From an uncultured Nesterenkonia sp. (GTDB lineage Bacteria > Actinomycetota > Actinomycetes > Actinomycetales > Micrococcaceae): 64,000 nucleotides of DNA. Each line of letters starts with the position of its first letter. The stretch's first letter is position 1. Made by a program: the position numbers and the translations under genes. This document shows positions 33,098 through 43,609 of this stretch, in pieces. Location of the stretch: assembly GCA_946222885.1 (NCBI GenBank), contig CAMIAK010000001.1, forward strand, positions 310,001-374,000. Reading direction: 5' to 3'. The notes beneath the pieces were generated by a model. It did no database searches. It saw nothing but the letters and a program-made list of their open reading frames with translations, and was not told the DNA's origin.

Positions 33098-34459
33098 ATG
33101 ACCACCCCTGCCGCAGCATCCGATCCCCGCGCAGAGTTCGATCCCCGAGCCTTCAGCGCCGTGGACCTCATCCGCACCAAGCGCGACGGCGGCCGGCTCT
33201 CCCCGGAGCAGATCGACTGGATGATCGCCGCCTACACCGACGGCTACGTCGCTGATGAGCAGATGTCGGCCATGGCCATGGCGATCCTGCTGCGCGGCAT
33301 GGGCCGCGAGGAGATCAGCCGCTGGACGCGCGCGATGATCGCCTCCGGCGAGCGGATGGACTTCAGCTCCCTGAAGACCGCCGACGGCAGGCGGCGGCTC
33401 ACCGCGGACAAGCACTCCACCGGCGGGGTGGGGGACAAGATCACCCTGCCGCTGGCCCCGCTGGTCGCAAGCTGCGGGGTGCCCGTGCCGCAGCTCTCCG
33501 GCCGGGGCCTCGGCCACACCGGCGGCACCCTGGACAAGCTGGAGGCCATCCCCGGCTGGCGGGCCGCGCTCTCCAATGAGGAGATGCTCGCCCAGCTGGA
33601 CGGCGTCGGGGCGGTCATCTGTGCCGCTGGCGCGGGCCTGGCCCCGGCGGACAGGAAGCTCTACGCGCTGCGCGACGTCACCGGCACCGTGGAGGCCATC
33701 CCGCTGATCGCCTCCTCGATCATGTCCAAGAAGATCGCCGAGGGCACCGACGCGCTGGTCCTGGACGTCAAGACCGGCTCCGGGGCCTTCATGAAGACCC
33801 GCGAGGACTCCGAGGAGCTCGCCCGGACCATGGTCGCCCTGGGCGCCGACGCCGGGGTCAGCACCACGGCGCTCATCACCGGCATGGACACTCCGCTGGG
33901 GCTGACCGCCGGCAACGGCATCGAGGTGGAGGAATCTGTGGAGGTGCTCGCCGGAGGAGGTCCGGCCGACGTCGTCGAGCTCACCGTGGAGCTGGCCCGG
34001 GAGATGCTGGCCGGCGTCGGGATCACCGGAGCGGACCCCGCCGAGAACCTGCGCAACGGCCGCGCCATGGACTCCTGGAAGCAGATGATCGCCGCCCAGG
34101 GCGGGGACCCTGAGGCCCCGCTGCCGCAGGCGCGCCATGCGCACACCATCACCGCCGCGGTGGGCGGCACGCTGACCCGCATGGACGCCATGGCCGTGGG
34201 CCTGGCCGCCTGGCGGCTGGGCGCCGGCCGCGCCCGCAAGGAGGACGCCGTCCATGCCGGGGCCGGTGTGCGGATGCACGCCAAGCCCGGTGACCGGATC
34301 GCCGAGGGCCAGCCGCTGTTCACGCTGCTCAGCGACGACGAGCACCGCATCCCGCGGGCCGAGGAGGCGCTGGAGGGCGCTGTGGACGTGGACGCCTCCG
34401 GCGGCCCGGCCGAGCTTCCGCCGCTGCTGCAGGGGCGCATCACCGCACAGGACCTCTGA
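33098..34459 (+). CDS. deoA: Thymidine (pyrimidine-nucleoside) phosphorylase
   Basis: 453 residues of the glycosyltransferase-fold phosphorylase family. The signature S-G-R-G-L-G-H-T-G-G-T-L-D-K-L-E is intact, with the K-H-S-T-G-G-V-G-D-K phosphate-binding region and a C-terminal alpha-beta domain. It cleaves thymidine or uridine with phosphate; it is paired with cdd only 7 nt upstream. Confidence 0.95.
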   Translation: MTTPAAASDPRAEFDPRAFSAVDLIRTKRDGGRLSPEQIDWMIAAYTDGYVADEQMSAMAMAILLRGMGREEISRWTRAMIASGERMDFSSLKTADGRRRLTADKHSTGGVGDKITLPLAPLVASCGVPVPQLSGRGLGHTGGTLDKLEAIPGWRAALSNEEMLAQLDGVGAVICAAGAGLAPADRKLYALRDVTGTVEAIPLIASSIMSKKIAEGTDALVLDVKTGSGAFMKTREDSEELARTMVALGADAGVSTTALITGMDTPLGLTAGNGIEVEESVEVLAGGGPADVVELTVELAREMLAGVGITGADPAENLRNGRAMDSWKQMIAAQGGDPEAPLPQARHAHTITAAVGGTLTRMDAMAVGLAAWRLGAGRARKEDAVHAGAGVRMHAKPGDRIAEGQPLFTLLSDDEHRIPRAEEALEGAVDVDASGGPAELPPLLQGRITAQDL

Positions 34460-34487
34460 GGCGCCTGCACCGAACGGGTCCGCAGAT

Positions 34488-35243
34488 ATGCGACTGACTG
34501 AGTTCTCCGACGTGCTGCAGGAGCTGGTGGTCGACGCCGCCTCCGGGTGGTGGACGCTGCTGGCCCTGTTCGGCTTCGTCACCGTCAACGGATTCTTCCC
34601 GCCGCTGCCCTCCGACTCGCTGATCATCACCCTGGGGTCGGTGCAGGACGAGCCCGGCACCCCCTGGTGGCCCTGGGTGATCCTCACAGCAGCCGCCGCC
34701 GCGCTGCTGGGCGACTTCACCGCCTACCGGATCGGGGGCGCGGTCGGCCGCGGCATGCTCGAGGGCAGGGGCCGCTTCCGCTGGATGCGCCGGCCCACCA
34801 TGCTCAAGACGCTGATGTGGGCCCGCCACGAGCTGGACAAGCGCGGCGTGCTGGTGATCTTCGTCGGCCGGTTCATCCCCGGGGCGCGGGTGGCGATCAA
34901 CTTCGTGGCCGGCTCCACCGGGTACTCGCTGCGGAGGTTCCTGCTCATCGACGCCGCGGCCTCGCTCTCCTGGGCAGGGTGGCTGATCGGCCTGGGGATC
35001 GCAGGGGAGGCGATCTTCGGGAACATGCTGATCGCCATGGCCGTCGGCATCGGCGTGGCCATCGTGCTGGGGCTGCTCTGTGAGCGGCTGTTCACGCTGC
35101 TGGCCCGCTGGCTGGACCGCCGCGGCGTCCACCTGGACCCGGAGGGCTACCAGGACACTGCCGCCATCGAGATCGAGGCGCCGATCCATCTGAAGAGAAG
35201 GCGGCGCGCACAGGGGGAGAACGAAGAGGGGGAGAGCGACTAG
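34488..35243 (+). CDS. DedA-family membrane protein
   Basis: 251 residues from ATG 34488. Several membrane helices and the DedA motifs V-N-G-F-F-P-P-L-P-S-D-S, a G-D-F-T-A-Y-R-I-G-G segment and F-V-G-R-F-I-P-G-A-R-V. The family includes lipid scramblases/flippases important for undecaprenyl-phosphate recycling and envelope homeostasis. The C-terminal tail is basic, then acidic. Confidence 0.88.
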   Translation: MRLTEFSDVLQELVVDAASGWWTLLALFGFVTVNGFFPPLPSDSLIITLGSVQDEPGTPWWPWVILTAAAAALLGDFTAYRIGGAVGRGMLEGRGRFRWMRRPTMLKTLMWARHELDKRGVLVIFVGRFIPGARVAINFVAGSTGYSLRRFLLIDAAASLSWAGWLIGLGIAGEAIFGNMLIAMAVGIGVAIVLGLLCERLFTLLARWLDRRGVHLDPEGYQDTAAIEIEAPIHLKRRRRAQGENEEGESD

Positions 35244-35252
35244 GCTTGGAGC

Positions 35253-36464
35253 ATGACTTCTACTGAAGCCGAAGATCGTACGACCGCTGCCAAGCTGGAA
35301 GAGCAGCTCCGCAACCTCCCCAAAGTCTCCCTCCACGACCACCTGGACGGCTCCCTGCGTCCCTCCACGCTGGTGGAGCTCGCCGCAGAGATCGGCCACG
35401 AGCTCCCCACCCAGGATCCGGAGGAGCTCGCTGAGACCTTCAGCCGCAATGCGAACTCCGGCTCCCTGGAGAAGTATCTGGAGGCCTTCTCCCACACCAC
35501 CGCGGTCATGCAGACCGCCGCCAACCTGCGCCGCGTGGCCAAGGAATACGTGGAGGACCTGGGCGCCGACGGCATCGTCTACGCCGAGGTCCGCTGGGCC
35601 CCGGAGCAGCATCAGGCCGGGGGTCTGAGCCTGGACGAGGCCGTGGAGGCCGTCCAGGCCGGCCTGGAGGAGGGCATGAAGTCGGTGGAGGCCCAGGACG
35701 GGATCATCGTGGTGGGTCAGCTGATCTCCGCGATGCGCCAGTCCGACCGTGCCGACGAGGCCGTCGAGGTCGCCCTGAGGCACCGGGACCGCGGCGTCGT
35801 CGGCTTCGACATCGCCGGGCCGGAGGCCGGCTTCCCGCCGTCGAAGTTCGCCGGCGCCTTCACCCGCCTGGCCGAGCAGATGCTGCCGGCAACCGTCCAC
35901 GCCGGAGAGGCCGACGGCGTCGAGTCCGTCCGCGACGCCCTGGTCTCCGGCCGTGCCCAGCGCCTCGGCCACGGCATCCGCGTCGCCGAGGACATCACCG
36001 CGACCACAGGACCGACCTCGCGATCTAAGAGAGCGAGCAGGGACCCGGAGAATCCGGAGGATTCTTCGGGAGGCGAGCGAACGGGTGAGGAGGAGCTGGT
36101 CGAGGTGGAGCTCGGGCCGGTGGCCCGATGGGTCCGCGACCGCCGCATCCACCTGGAGGCCAGCCCGACGTCGAACCTGCAGACCGGCGCGGCCGCCGGC
36201 TTCGCGGAGGAGGGGGAGGCCACGCTGGCCGACCATCCCTTCGACATGCTCTATCAGCTGGGCTTCAACATCGGGGTCAACACCGACAACCGGCTGGTCT
36301 CCGGGGTGACGCTCTCCCACGAGCTGGCCCAGCTGGCCGTGACCTTCGACTACGGCCTGGCCGAGCTCGCCGACTTCCAGATCAACGCTCTGGAGTCCTC
36401 CTTCCTCGGCTACGAGGAGCGCGAGGCGCTGGCCGGCATCATCCTTGAGGCCTGGAACGCCTGA
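35253..36464 (+). CDS. add: Adenosine deaminase
   Basis: 403 residues. The N-terminal metal ligands are in S-L-H-D-H-L-D-G-S; the proton-shuttle H-A-G-E motif, R-L-G-H-G-I-R and the S-P-T-S-N-L-Q-T-G and N-T-D-N-R motifs complete the site. A charged insertion of about 35 residues (near 250-285) lies between the barrel strand after G-H-G-I-R-V and V-R-D-R-R-I-H-L-E. TAGGCT (35241-35246) 6 nt before the ATG indicates a leaderless message. Confidence 0.94.
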   Translation: MTSTEAEDRTTAAKLEEQLRNLPKVSLHDHLDGSLRPSTLVELAAEIGHELPTQDPEELAETFSRNANSGSLEKYLEAFSHTTAVMQTAANLRRVAKEYVEDLGADGIVYAEVRWAPEQHQAGGLSLDEAVEAVQAGLEEGMKSVEAQDGIIVVGQLISAMRQSDRADEAVEVALRHRDRGVVGFDIAGPEAGFPPSKFAGAFTRLAEQMLPATVHAGEADGVESVRDALVSGRAQRLGHGIRVAEDITATTGPTSRSKRASRDPENPEDSSGGERTGEEELVEVELGPVARWVRDRRIHLEASPTSNLQTGAAAGFAEEGEATLADHPFDMLYQLGFNIGVNTDNRLVSGVTLSHELAQLAVTFDYGLAELADFQINALESSFLGYEEREALAGIILEAWNA

Positions 36465-36477
36465 GCCTGTCCCGCCG

Positions 36478-36912
36478 ATGACCGCCGCCCCTGATGAGGA
36501 TCCCTTCGCCCGGCTGCAGTGGGTCATCGCCTCGCTGCGCGAGCACTGCCCCTGGACGGCGGAGCTCACGCACGAGTCGCTGATCCCCTATCTGGCGGAG
36601 GAGTCCCAGGAGGTCGCGGAGGAGATCGAGGCGGGCAGCCTCGGCGAGCCCCTGCGCAGGGAGCTGGGCGACCTGCTCCTGCAGATCGTGCTGCATGCCC
36701 AGATCGCTTCGGAGCGCGGGGACTTCGACCTCGGCGGGGTGGCCGAGGCCATCACCGCCAAGCTCATCCGCCGCAGTCCGCATGTCTTCACCCCGGAGGG
36801 GCGGCTCGCCCCCGCCGAGGCCAGCCTGGAGGAGATCGATGCCGCCTGGCAGCGGATCAAGGCCCAGGAGAAGGCCGAGGAGGCCGGGAGCCTCGGGCAC
36901 GAAGACCCCTGA
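36478..36912 (+). CDS. mazG: MazG-type nucleoside triphosphate pyrophosphohydrolase
   Basis: 144 residues from ATG 36478. The MazG core L-R-E-H-C-P-W-T-A-E-L-T-H-E-S-L with E-E-S-Q-E-V-A-E-E-I and E-L-G-D-L-L-L-Q-I holds the metal-binding E-x2-E...E-x2-D set. The protein is a single domain, about half the length of two-domain E. coli MazG. It hydrolyses (d)NTPs as housekeeping and lies 13 nt after add. Confidence 0.88.
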   Translation: MTAAPDEDPFARLQWVIASLREHCPWTAELTHESLIPYLAEESQEVAEEIEAGSLGEPLRRELGDLLLQIVLHAQIASERGDFDLGGVAEAITAKLIRRSPHVFTPEGRLAPAEASLEEIDAAWQRIKAQEKAEEAGSLGHEDP

Positions 36913-36990
36913 CCCGCCGGAGGGATCCGTGGACTAGGCTGGTGGCAAGTCAACGGGGACTCTCCATATATCCACGACAAAGGAGCATCT

Positions 36991-38271
<1,281 letters not shown>

Positions 38272-38290
38272 TCGGTTGATCCCCTCGTAG

Positions 38291-38360
38291 GATTCGAGCG
38301 GGGTTTTGGCCCTTATGACGCTGGAAAGCGTCTCACAAGGGCTGAAACCCCGCTCGAATC
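38291..38360. terminator. Long 70-bp palindrome after eno
   Basis: GATTCGAGCGGGGTTT opens and its complement closes a nearly perfect stem of about 32 bp around a GGAA-type loop. It lies 19 bp after the eno stop. It is longer than a usual terminator and could be a palindromic intergenic element used as one. Confidence 0.75.
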
Positions 38361-38377
38361 ATGGGGGAGGGGAGTTT

Positions 38378-38405
38378 TTGAGACTTCCGCGCTCTGGCGG
38401 ACAAT
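38378..38405 (+). promoter_or_regulatory. dus promoter, leaderless
   Basis: TTGAGA (38378-38383), a 16-bp spacer and GACAAT (38400-38405), with the GTG start 6 nt later at 38412. Transcription should begin at or next to the start codon. Confidence 0.65.
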
Positions 38406-38411
38406 AGAGGG

Positions 38412-39599
38412 GTGACCACAGCCCCCGCAGAGACCAGCACGACGTCGGCCGCGCTCCTGCCTGCCCTGACACTCGGCCCCATCACGGTGAAGACCCCCGT
38501 GGTGCTGGCCCCCATGGCCGGGATCACCAACACCGCCTTCCGCCGTCTCTGCCGCGAATACGGCGGCGGGCTCTACGTCAATGAGATGGTCACCGCCCGT
38601 GCGCTGGTGGAGCGCCGCCCCGAATCCCTGCGGATCATCAAGCACGAGCCGGATGAGATCCCGCGCTCGGTGCAGCTCTACTCCGTGGACCCGGTCACCA
38701 CCGGACATGCCGTGCGCATGCTCGTGGAGGAGGACCGGGCCGACCACATCGACCTGAACTTCGGCTGCCCCGTCCCCAAGGTCACCCGCAAGGGTGGGGG
38801 CTCGGCCCTGCCCTGGAAGATCCGGCTCTTCGAGTCCATCGTCGCCACCGCGGTCCGGGAGGCGTCGAAGAACAACATCCCGGTGACCGTGAAGATGCGC
38901 AAGGGCATCGATGAGGACCATCTGACCTACATCGAAGCCGGCAAGGTCGCCCGCGACTCCGGCGTCGCCGCCGTCGCTCTGCATGGCCGCACCGCACGCC
39001 AGCACTACTCGGGCCAGGCCGACTGGGAGGCGATCAGGCGCCTGCGCGACTCCCTCACCGACATCCCGGTGCTCGGCAACGGGGACATCTGGTCCGCTGA
39101 GGACGCGGTGGCCATGGTGGAGCAGACCGGGGTGGACGGCGTCGTCGTCGGCCGCGGCTGCCAGGGCCGGCCCTGGCTGTTCGGGGATCTGCAGGCCGCC
39201 TTCGAGGGGCGCGGGGACCGTCACCGCCCCGACCTGCCCATGGTCATCCAGACGCTGCTGCGGCACGCCCAGATGCTCATCCCGTACTTCGACGGCGACG
39301 AGCGCAAAGCTATGCAGGACATCCGCAAGCATGTGGCCTGGTACTTCAAGGGCTATCCGATCGGCGGAGAGCTGCGCAGCCAGCTGGTCACCGTGGAGAC
39401 CCTGTCCCAGCTGGAGGACCTGCTCGGCCGGCTGGACCAGTCCATCGGCTACCCGGGGGAGGCCGCAGAGGGCCCCCGCGGCCGGGCCGGCTCGCCCAAG
39501 AAGGTTCATCTCCCGGAGGACTGGCTGGAGTCCCAGGAGCTCAACGAGGACCAGCGGGAGATGATCAAGGCCGCCGAGGTCGACACCTCCGGCGGCTGA
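38412..39599 (+). CDS. dus: tRNA-dihydrouridine synthase
   Basis: 395 residues of the DUS TIM-barrel family. N-terminal V-V-L-A-P-M-A-G-I-T-N-T-A-F-R, then N-F-G-C-P-V-P-K-V with the catalytic cysteine, K-M-R-K-G and H-G-R-T-A-R-Q-H-Y-S-G, and the flavin-site G-N-G-D-I. It reduces uridines in tRNA D-loops with FMN and NADPH. GTG start with a promoter just before it. Confidence 0.95.
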   Translation: MTTAPAETSTTSAALLPALTLGPITVKTPVVLAPMAGITNTAFRRLCREYGGGLYVNEMVTARALVERRPESLRIIKHEPDEIPRSVQLYSVDPVTTGHAVRMLVEEDRADHIDLNFGCPVPKVTRKGGGSALPWKIRLFESIVATAVREASKNNIPVTVKMRKGIDEDHLTYIEAGKVARDSGVAAVALHGRTARQHYSGQADWEAIRRLRDSLTDIPVLGNGDIWSAEDAVAMVEQTGVDGVVVGRGCQGRPWLFGDLQAAFEGRGDRHRPDLPMVIQTLLRHAQMLIPYFDGDERKAMQDIRKHVAWYFKGYPIGGELRSQLVTVETLSQLEDLLGRLDQSIGYPGEAAEGPRGRAGSPKKVHLPEDWLESQELNEDQREMIKAAEVDTSGG

Positions 39600-39619
39600 T
39601 CCCGGATAGGCTGGACACC

Positions 39620-40942
39620 ATGAGCGTCCAGAATGTCGAGCGTGTGGAGGGGGACTACGCGGCCCTCAAGCCCGGGTACACCGCGGCCGATGAGGAGCGC
39701 TGGGTCCCCGAGCATGGCAAGTCCGTGTACCGCTCCAGCTTCGAGCGCGACCGCGCCCGGCTGCTGCACTCCTCCTCGCTGCGCCGCCTGGGCGCGAAGA
39801 CCCAGGTGGTCTCCCCGGACGTGGACGACTTCTCCCGGACGCGGCTGACCCATTCTCTGGAGGTCGCCCAGGTGGGCCGCGAGCTCGGCCGACTGCTGGG
39901 CTGCGACCCCGACGTCGTCGACGGCGCCTGCCTCTCTCACGATCTCGGCCACCCTCCCTTCGGGCACAACGGGGAGACCGTCCTCAACGAGCTCGCCGCG
40001 GACTGCGGGGGATTCGAGGGCAACGCCCAGACGCTGCGGATCCTCACCAAGCTGGAGACCAAGCGCTTCCACCCGGACGGCCGCTCCGCCGGGCTGAACC
40101 TCACCCGGGCCTCGCTGGACGCCGCGGTGAAATACCCCTGGCGCTCCCATGAGGCTCCGCTGAAGCCTGACGGCACCCGCAGCCAGAAGTTCGGCGCCTA
40201 TGAGGACGACCTCGACGTCTTCGCCTGGCTCCGCGACGGCGTGGAGGGCACCAGGAAGTCCATGGAGGCCCAAGTCATGGACGCCGCCGACGACATCGCC
40301 TATTCGGTGCATGACGTGGAGGACGGCATCGTCAACGGGCGCTTCCAGCTCACCCTGCTGGACAACCCCGTCCAGCGGGCCCGGGTCATCCAGACCACCC
40401 AGGAGTGGTACCTGCCGGAGGCCCCGGAGGACGAGATAGAGGAAGCCCTGGACCGGCTGGCGGCCGATGAGAGCTGGGTCCGCGAGTCCGACGGATCACG
40501 CCGGGCGCTGGCGGCGCTGAAGAACATGACCAGCCAGTACATCGGGCGCTTCTGCGATGCGATCTATCGAGCCACCCGCGCCGCCCACGGCGACCAGCCG
40601 CTGGTCCGCCACGAGGCCGATCTGGTGGTCCCGCGCGAGACCTTGGTGGAGATCTCCCTGATGAAGGGGATCGCGGCGAACTACATCATGGCCTCGCGGG
40701 AGCAGATGCCGGTCTACATGCGTCAGCGCGAGGTCATCGAAGGACTGCACAGCCTGCTGGCCGAGACCGGGGACCGCTTCCTGGACCCGCAGTTCCAGGC
40801 TGACTTCCGTGCCGCAGCCGACGACGCCGGCCGGCACCGGGCGATCATCGACCAGATCGCCTCCATGACCGACGGCGCCTGCCTGGAGTGGTACGCCACT
40901 CTGGTGCACGGCAAGCCGGTGGTCAACCGACTGTTCGCCTGA
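39620..40942 (+). CDS. dgt: Deoxyguanosinetriphosphate triphosphohydrolase-like protein
   Basis: 440 residues, HD-domain family. R-T-R-L-T-H-S-L-E-V-A supplies the first His, L-S-H-D-L-G-H-P-P-F-G-H the HD pair, and D-D-I-A-Y-S-V-H-D-V-E-D the final Asp. It hydrolyses dNTPs to nucleosides and triphosphate. TAGGCT (39607-39612) is 7 nt before the ATG. It sits between dus and dnaG, an arrangement I regard as usual in actinobacteria. Confidence 0.93.
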   Translation: MSVQNVERVEGDYAALKPGYTAADEERWVPEHGKSVYRSSFERDRARLLHSSSLRRLGAKTQVVSPDVDDFSRTRLTHSLEVAQVGRELGRLLGCDPDVVDGACLSHDLGHPPFGHNGETVLNELAADCGGFEGNAQTLRILTKLETKRFHPDGRSAGLNLTRASLDAAVKYPWRSHEAPLKPDGTRSQKFGAYEDDLDVFAWLRDGVEGTRKSMEAQVMDAADDIAYSVHDVEDGIVNGRFQLTLLDNPVQRARVIQTTQEWYLPEAPEDEIEEALDRLAADESWVRESDGSRRALAALKNMTSQYIGRFCDAIYRATRAAHGDQPLVRHEADLVVPRETLVEISLMKGIAANYIMASREQMPVYMRQREVIEGLHSLLAETGDRFLDPQFQADFRAAADDAGRHRAIIDQIASMTDGACLEWYATLVHGKPVVNRLFA

Positions 40943-40958
40943 GCCGTGTCCGGCGGCG

Positions 40959-41447
40959 CTACTTGCCGATGTCGCCGGTGGTGACCTCGAAGGCCGCGAA
41001 GAGCTGTTCGGCGTGGACGAAGAGGTTCAGGTCCGGCTCACCGGCGCCCATGGCGATGCGCCCGGTGATGGATTCATCGGCGTAGATCGGCAGCTCGGTG
41101 CGCAGCCCGAAGGGATTGATGGTGCCCGGCATGTAGCCGCTGGCCTCGAAGCCCTCCTCCGGGGAGGCCATGGACATCTTCTTCATGCCGGCCAGCTTCC
41201 GCAGCTTGGCCCAGTCCACGGCTCTGTCCCCAGGGATCAGCGCGATCACATAGCTGTGCTCGGAGGTGCTCTGGGTCAGCTTGGCCTTGGCGACCAGCGT
41301 TTTGACGATGTTCCGCGGCTCGATCCCCAGGTTCGCCGCGGCCTCCGGGAGGGAGGACGCCGGCCCCCGGTCCACGAATTCGATCTCCACCCCGCGCGCC
41401 TCGGCGTCGGCGCGCACCCGTTCGCGTCCGCTGGTCTCGGTGCTCAT
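40959..41447 (-). CDS. YbaK/EbsC-family aminoacyl-tRNA deacylase
   Basis: 162 residues of the YbaK/ProX editing fold. I-V-K-T-L-V-A-K carries the catalytic-type lysine, and G-Y-M-P-G-T-I-N-P-F-G is the conserved loop. It hydrolyses mischarged tRNA (for example Cys-tRNA-Pro). It is on the minus strand between dgt and dnaG. Confidence 0.9.
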   Translation of the reverse strand: MSTETSGRERVRADAEARGVEIEFVDRGPASSLPEAAANLGIEPRNIVKTLVAKAKLTQSTSEHSYVIALIPGDRAVDWAKLRKLAGMKKMSMASPEEGFEASGYMPGTINPFGLRTELPIYADESITGRIAMGAGEPDLNLFVHAEQLFAAFEVTTGDIGK

Positions 41448-41536
41448 GGGGCATAAGCCTACCGAGTCTCGGAGGGCGGCAGGAGGGCTGTGGAGAGCGG
41501 GGGCGCCGCAGGCCGGGAAGCGAGTAGATTGGAGGG

Positions 41537-43474
41537 GTGGCCGGACTGATCAAGCGCGAGGACATCGACGCCGTACGCGAGCGTGCCGATCTGCGCGAGA
41601 TCGTCGAACAGTACGTCACCCTCAAAGGGGCCGGCATCGGCAGCTGGAAGGGCCTGTGCCCCTTCCACGACGAGCGCAGCCCCAGTTTCCACATCCGCCC
41701 GCAGGTGGGCACCTACCACTGCTTCGGCTGCGGGGAGTCCGGGGACGTCATCGCCTTCCTGATGGCCATGGAGCACACCAGCTTCCAGGAGACAGTGGAG
41801 AAGCTGGCCGGGAAGTACGGCATCGAGCTGCGCTACGAGGACGGCGGCAAGGGCCCGGACAAGGCGGAGATCGGCCGTCGGCAGCGGCTGCTGGACGCCC
41901 ATAAGATCGCCGATGAGTTCTACCGCAAGGCGCTGCTCTCCCCGGAGGCGCAGACGGCCCGCGAGTTCCTCACCGAGCGCGGCTTCACCCGCGAGCACGC
42001 GGAGAAGTTCGGCGTCGGCTACGCTCCCAAGGGCTGGGACAACCTGCTGGGGCACCTGCGCACCAAGGGCTTCCGTGAGGACGAGCTGCGGGAGACGGGC
42101 CTGTTCTCCGAGGGCTCCCGCGGCATCTACGACCGCTTCCGAGGACGGCTCATGTGGCCCATCCGGGACATGACCGGCAACACCGTGGGCTTCGGCGGGC
42201 GCCGCCTCTATGAGGACGACAAGGGGCCCAAGTACCTGAACTCTCCGGAGACCCCGGTCTACAAGAAGTCCCAGGTGCTCTACGGGATCGAGCACGCCAA
42301 GCGGAACATCGCCAAGCAGCGCCAGCTGGTCGTCGTCGAGGGCTACACCGACGTCATGGCCTGCCATGTGGCCGGGGTGGAGACGGCGGTGGCCACCTGC
42401 GGCACCGCCTTCGGCGAGGGGCATGTGAAGGTCGCCCGCCGGCTGCTCTCCGACGACGGCGGCGGGGGAGAGGTCATCTTCACCTTCGACGGCGACGACG
42501 CCGGCCAGCAGGCCGCGCTGAAGGCCTTCAAAGAGGACCACATGTTCCTGGCCAAGACGTTCATCGCCGTCGGGCCCGACGGGATGGACCCCTGTGACGT
42601 GCGCCAGCACCGCGGTGATGAGGCGGTCAAGGAGCTGATCGGTTCCAAGACTCCGCTCTTCGAGTTCGCGATCCGCGCCAAGCTCAAAGACTTCGACCTC
42701 AACACCATCGAAGGCCGCGTCCAGGCGCTGCGGGCCACCGCTCCCATCGTGGGCGGCATCAAGGACCCGGCGCTGCGGCCGGCCTACACCCGCGAGCTGG
42801 CCGGCTGGCTGGGTGCGGAGATGAACGACGTCGTCGCCGCGGTGGAGTCCGCCCGGAAGCAGAGGGTCCCGCCCGGGGCCGATCCTGGGGGCCGGGGGGA
42901 ACAGGCCCGCAGGGAACAGGCCGGTCAGGACCAGCGCCGCCCGGACTCCCGCCCGGGGCCAGGCCATGACGGGGCGCAGATGCCGGCGATGCCGCAGTTC
43001 CAGCGCCCGGACACCCGGGACCCGGCGGTCATGATGGAGCGCCAGGCCCTGGAGGTCATCCTGCAGCACCCCACCCGGCTGACCGCCGAGCAGTGGGAGG
43101 AGATCTTCACCGTCCGCTTCACCGCCCCGGCGCATCAGGCCATCCATGACGGCATCCGGGTGGCGGCAGCCCAGGCATCCGACCCTCGGAATTGGGTCCA
43201 GAACGTCCGGGACGAGGTGCCCGAGCCCATCCGTTCCCTGGTCTCGGAGCTGGCGGTCACCACACTGCCCACCCGGACCGAGGAACACCTGGAGAACTAC
43301 TGCCAGTCCATCCTCAACCGGTTGGTGGAGCTGAAGATCACCCACCAGAAGGCCAACCTGATCGGCAGGCTGCAGCGGATGAACCCCGCGGAGAGCCCGG
43401 AGCAGCACCGTGCGCTGAACGCTGAGCTCATGGAGCTGGAGCGCCGCCGCAGGGCTCTGCGCTCGGAGGACTGA
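41537..43474 (+). CDS. dnaG: DNA primase
   Basis: 645 residues. CHC2 zinc domain (C-P-F-H-D-E-R...C-F-G-C), then a TOPRIM core with V-V-E-G-Y-T-D-V-M-A and F-D-G-D-D-A-G, and a C-terminal helicase-interaction domain after a Pro/Gln/Gly-rich linker (about 450-490). It makes RNA primers in replication. TAGATT (41525-41530) is 6 nt before GTG 41537, suggesting a leaderless start. Confidence 0.97.
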   Translation: MAGLIKREDIDAVRERADLREIVEQYVTLKGAGIGSWKGLCPFHDERSPSFHIRPQVGTYHCFGCGESGDVIAFLMAMEHTSFQETVEKLAGKYGIELRYEDGGKGPDKAEIGRRQRLLDAHKIADEFYRKALLSPEAQTAREFLTERGFTREHAEKFGVGYAPKGWDNLLGHLRTKGFREDELRETGLFSEGSRGIYDRFRGRLMWPIRDMTGNTVGFGGRRLYEDDKGPKYLNSPETPVYKKSQVLYGIEHAKRNIAKQRQLVVVEGYTDVMACHVAGVETAVATCGTAFGEGHVKVARRLLSDDGGGGEVIFTFDGDDAGQQAALKAFKEDHMFLAKTFIAVGPDGMDPCDVRQHRGDEAVKELIGSKTPLFEFAIRAKLKDFDLNTIEGRVQALRATAPIVGGIKDPALRPAYTRELAGWLGAEMNDVVAAVESARKQRVPPGADPGGRGEQARREQAGQDQRRPDSRPGPGHDGAQMPAMPQFQRPDTRDPAVMMERQALEVILQHPTRLTAEQWEEIFTVRFTAPAHQAIHDGIRVAAAQASDPRNWVQNVRDEVPEPIRSLVSELAVTTLPTRTEEHLENYCQSILNRLVELKITHQKANLIGRLQRMNPAESPEQHRALNAELMELERRRRALRSED

Positions 43475-43609
43475 AGCGGCCGGTCCGTCCGTCATATGAC
43501 ACAGACCACGGTGCATCCGGCTGCAGTTGGTAATGTCGGAAGCCGACAAGGCGTGACGACGGGGTCACGCGAGGACCTCGTGAGCACACGTTCTGTTGAG
43601 GAGAATCGC

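Noticed and set aside
33011..34720. A 569-codon open frame on the - strand
   Set aside because: It lies opposite deoA and part of the DedA gene; composition is that of a GC shadow.
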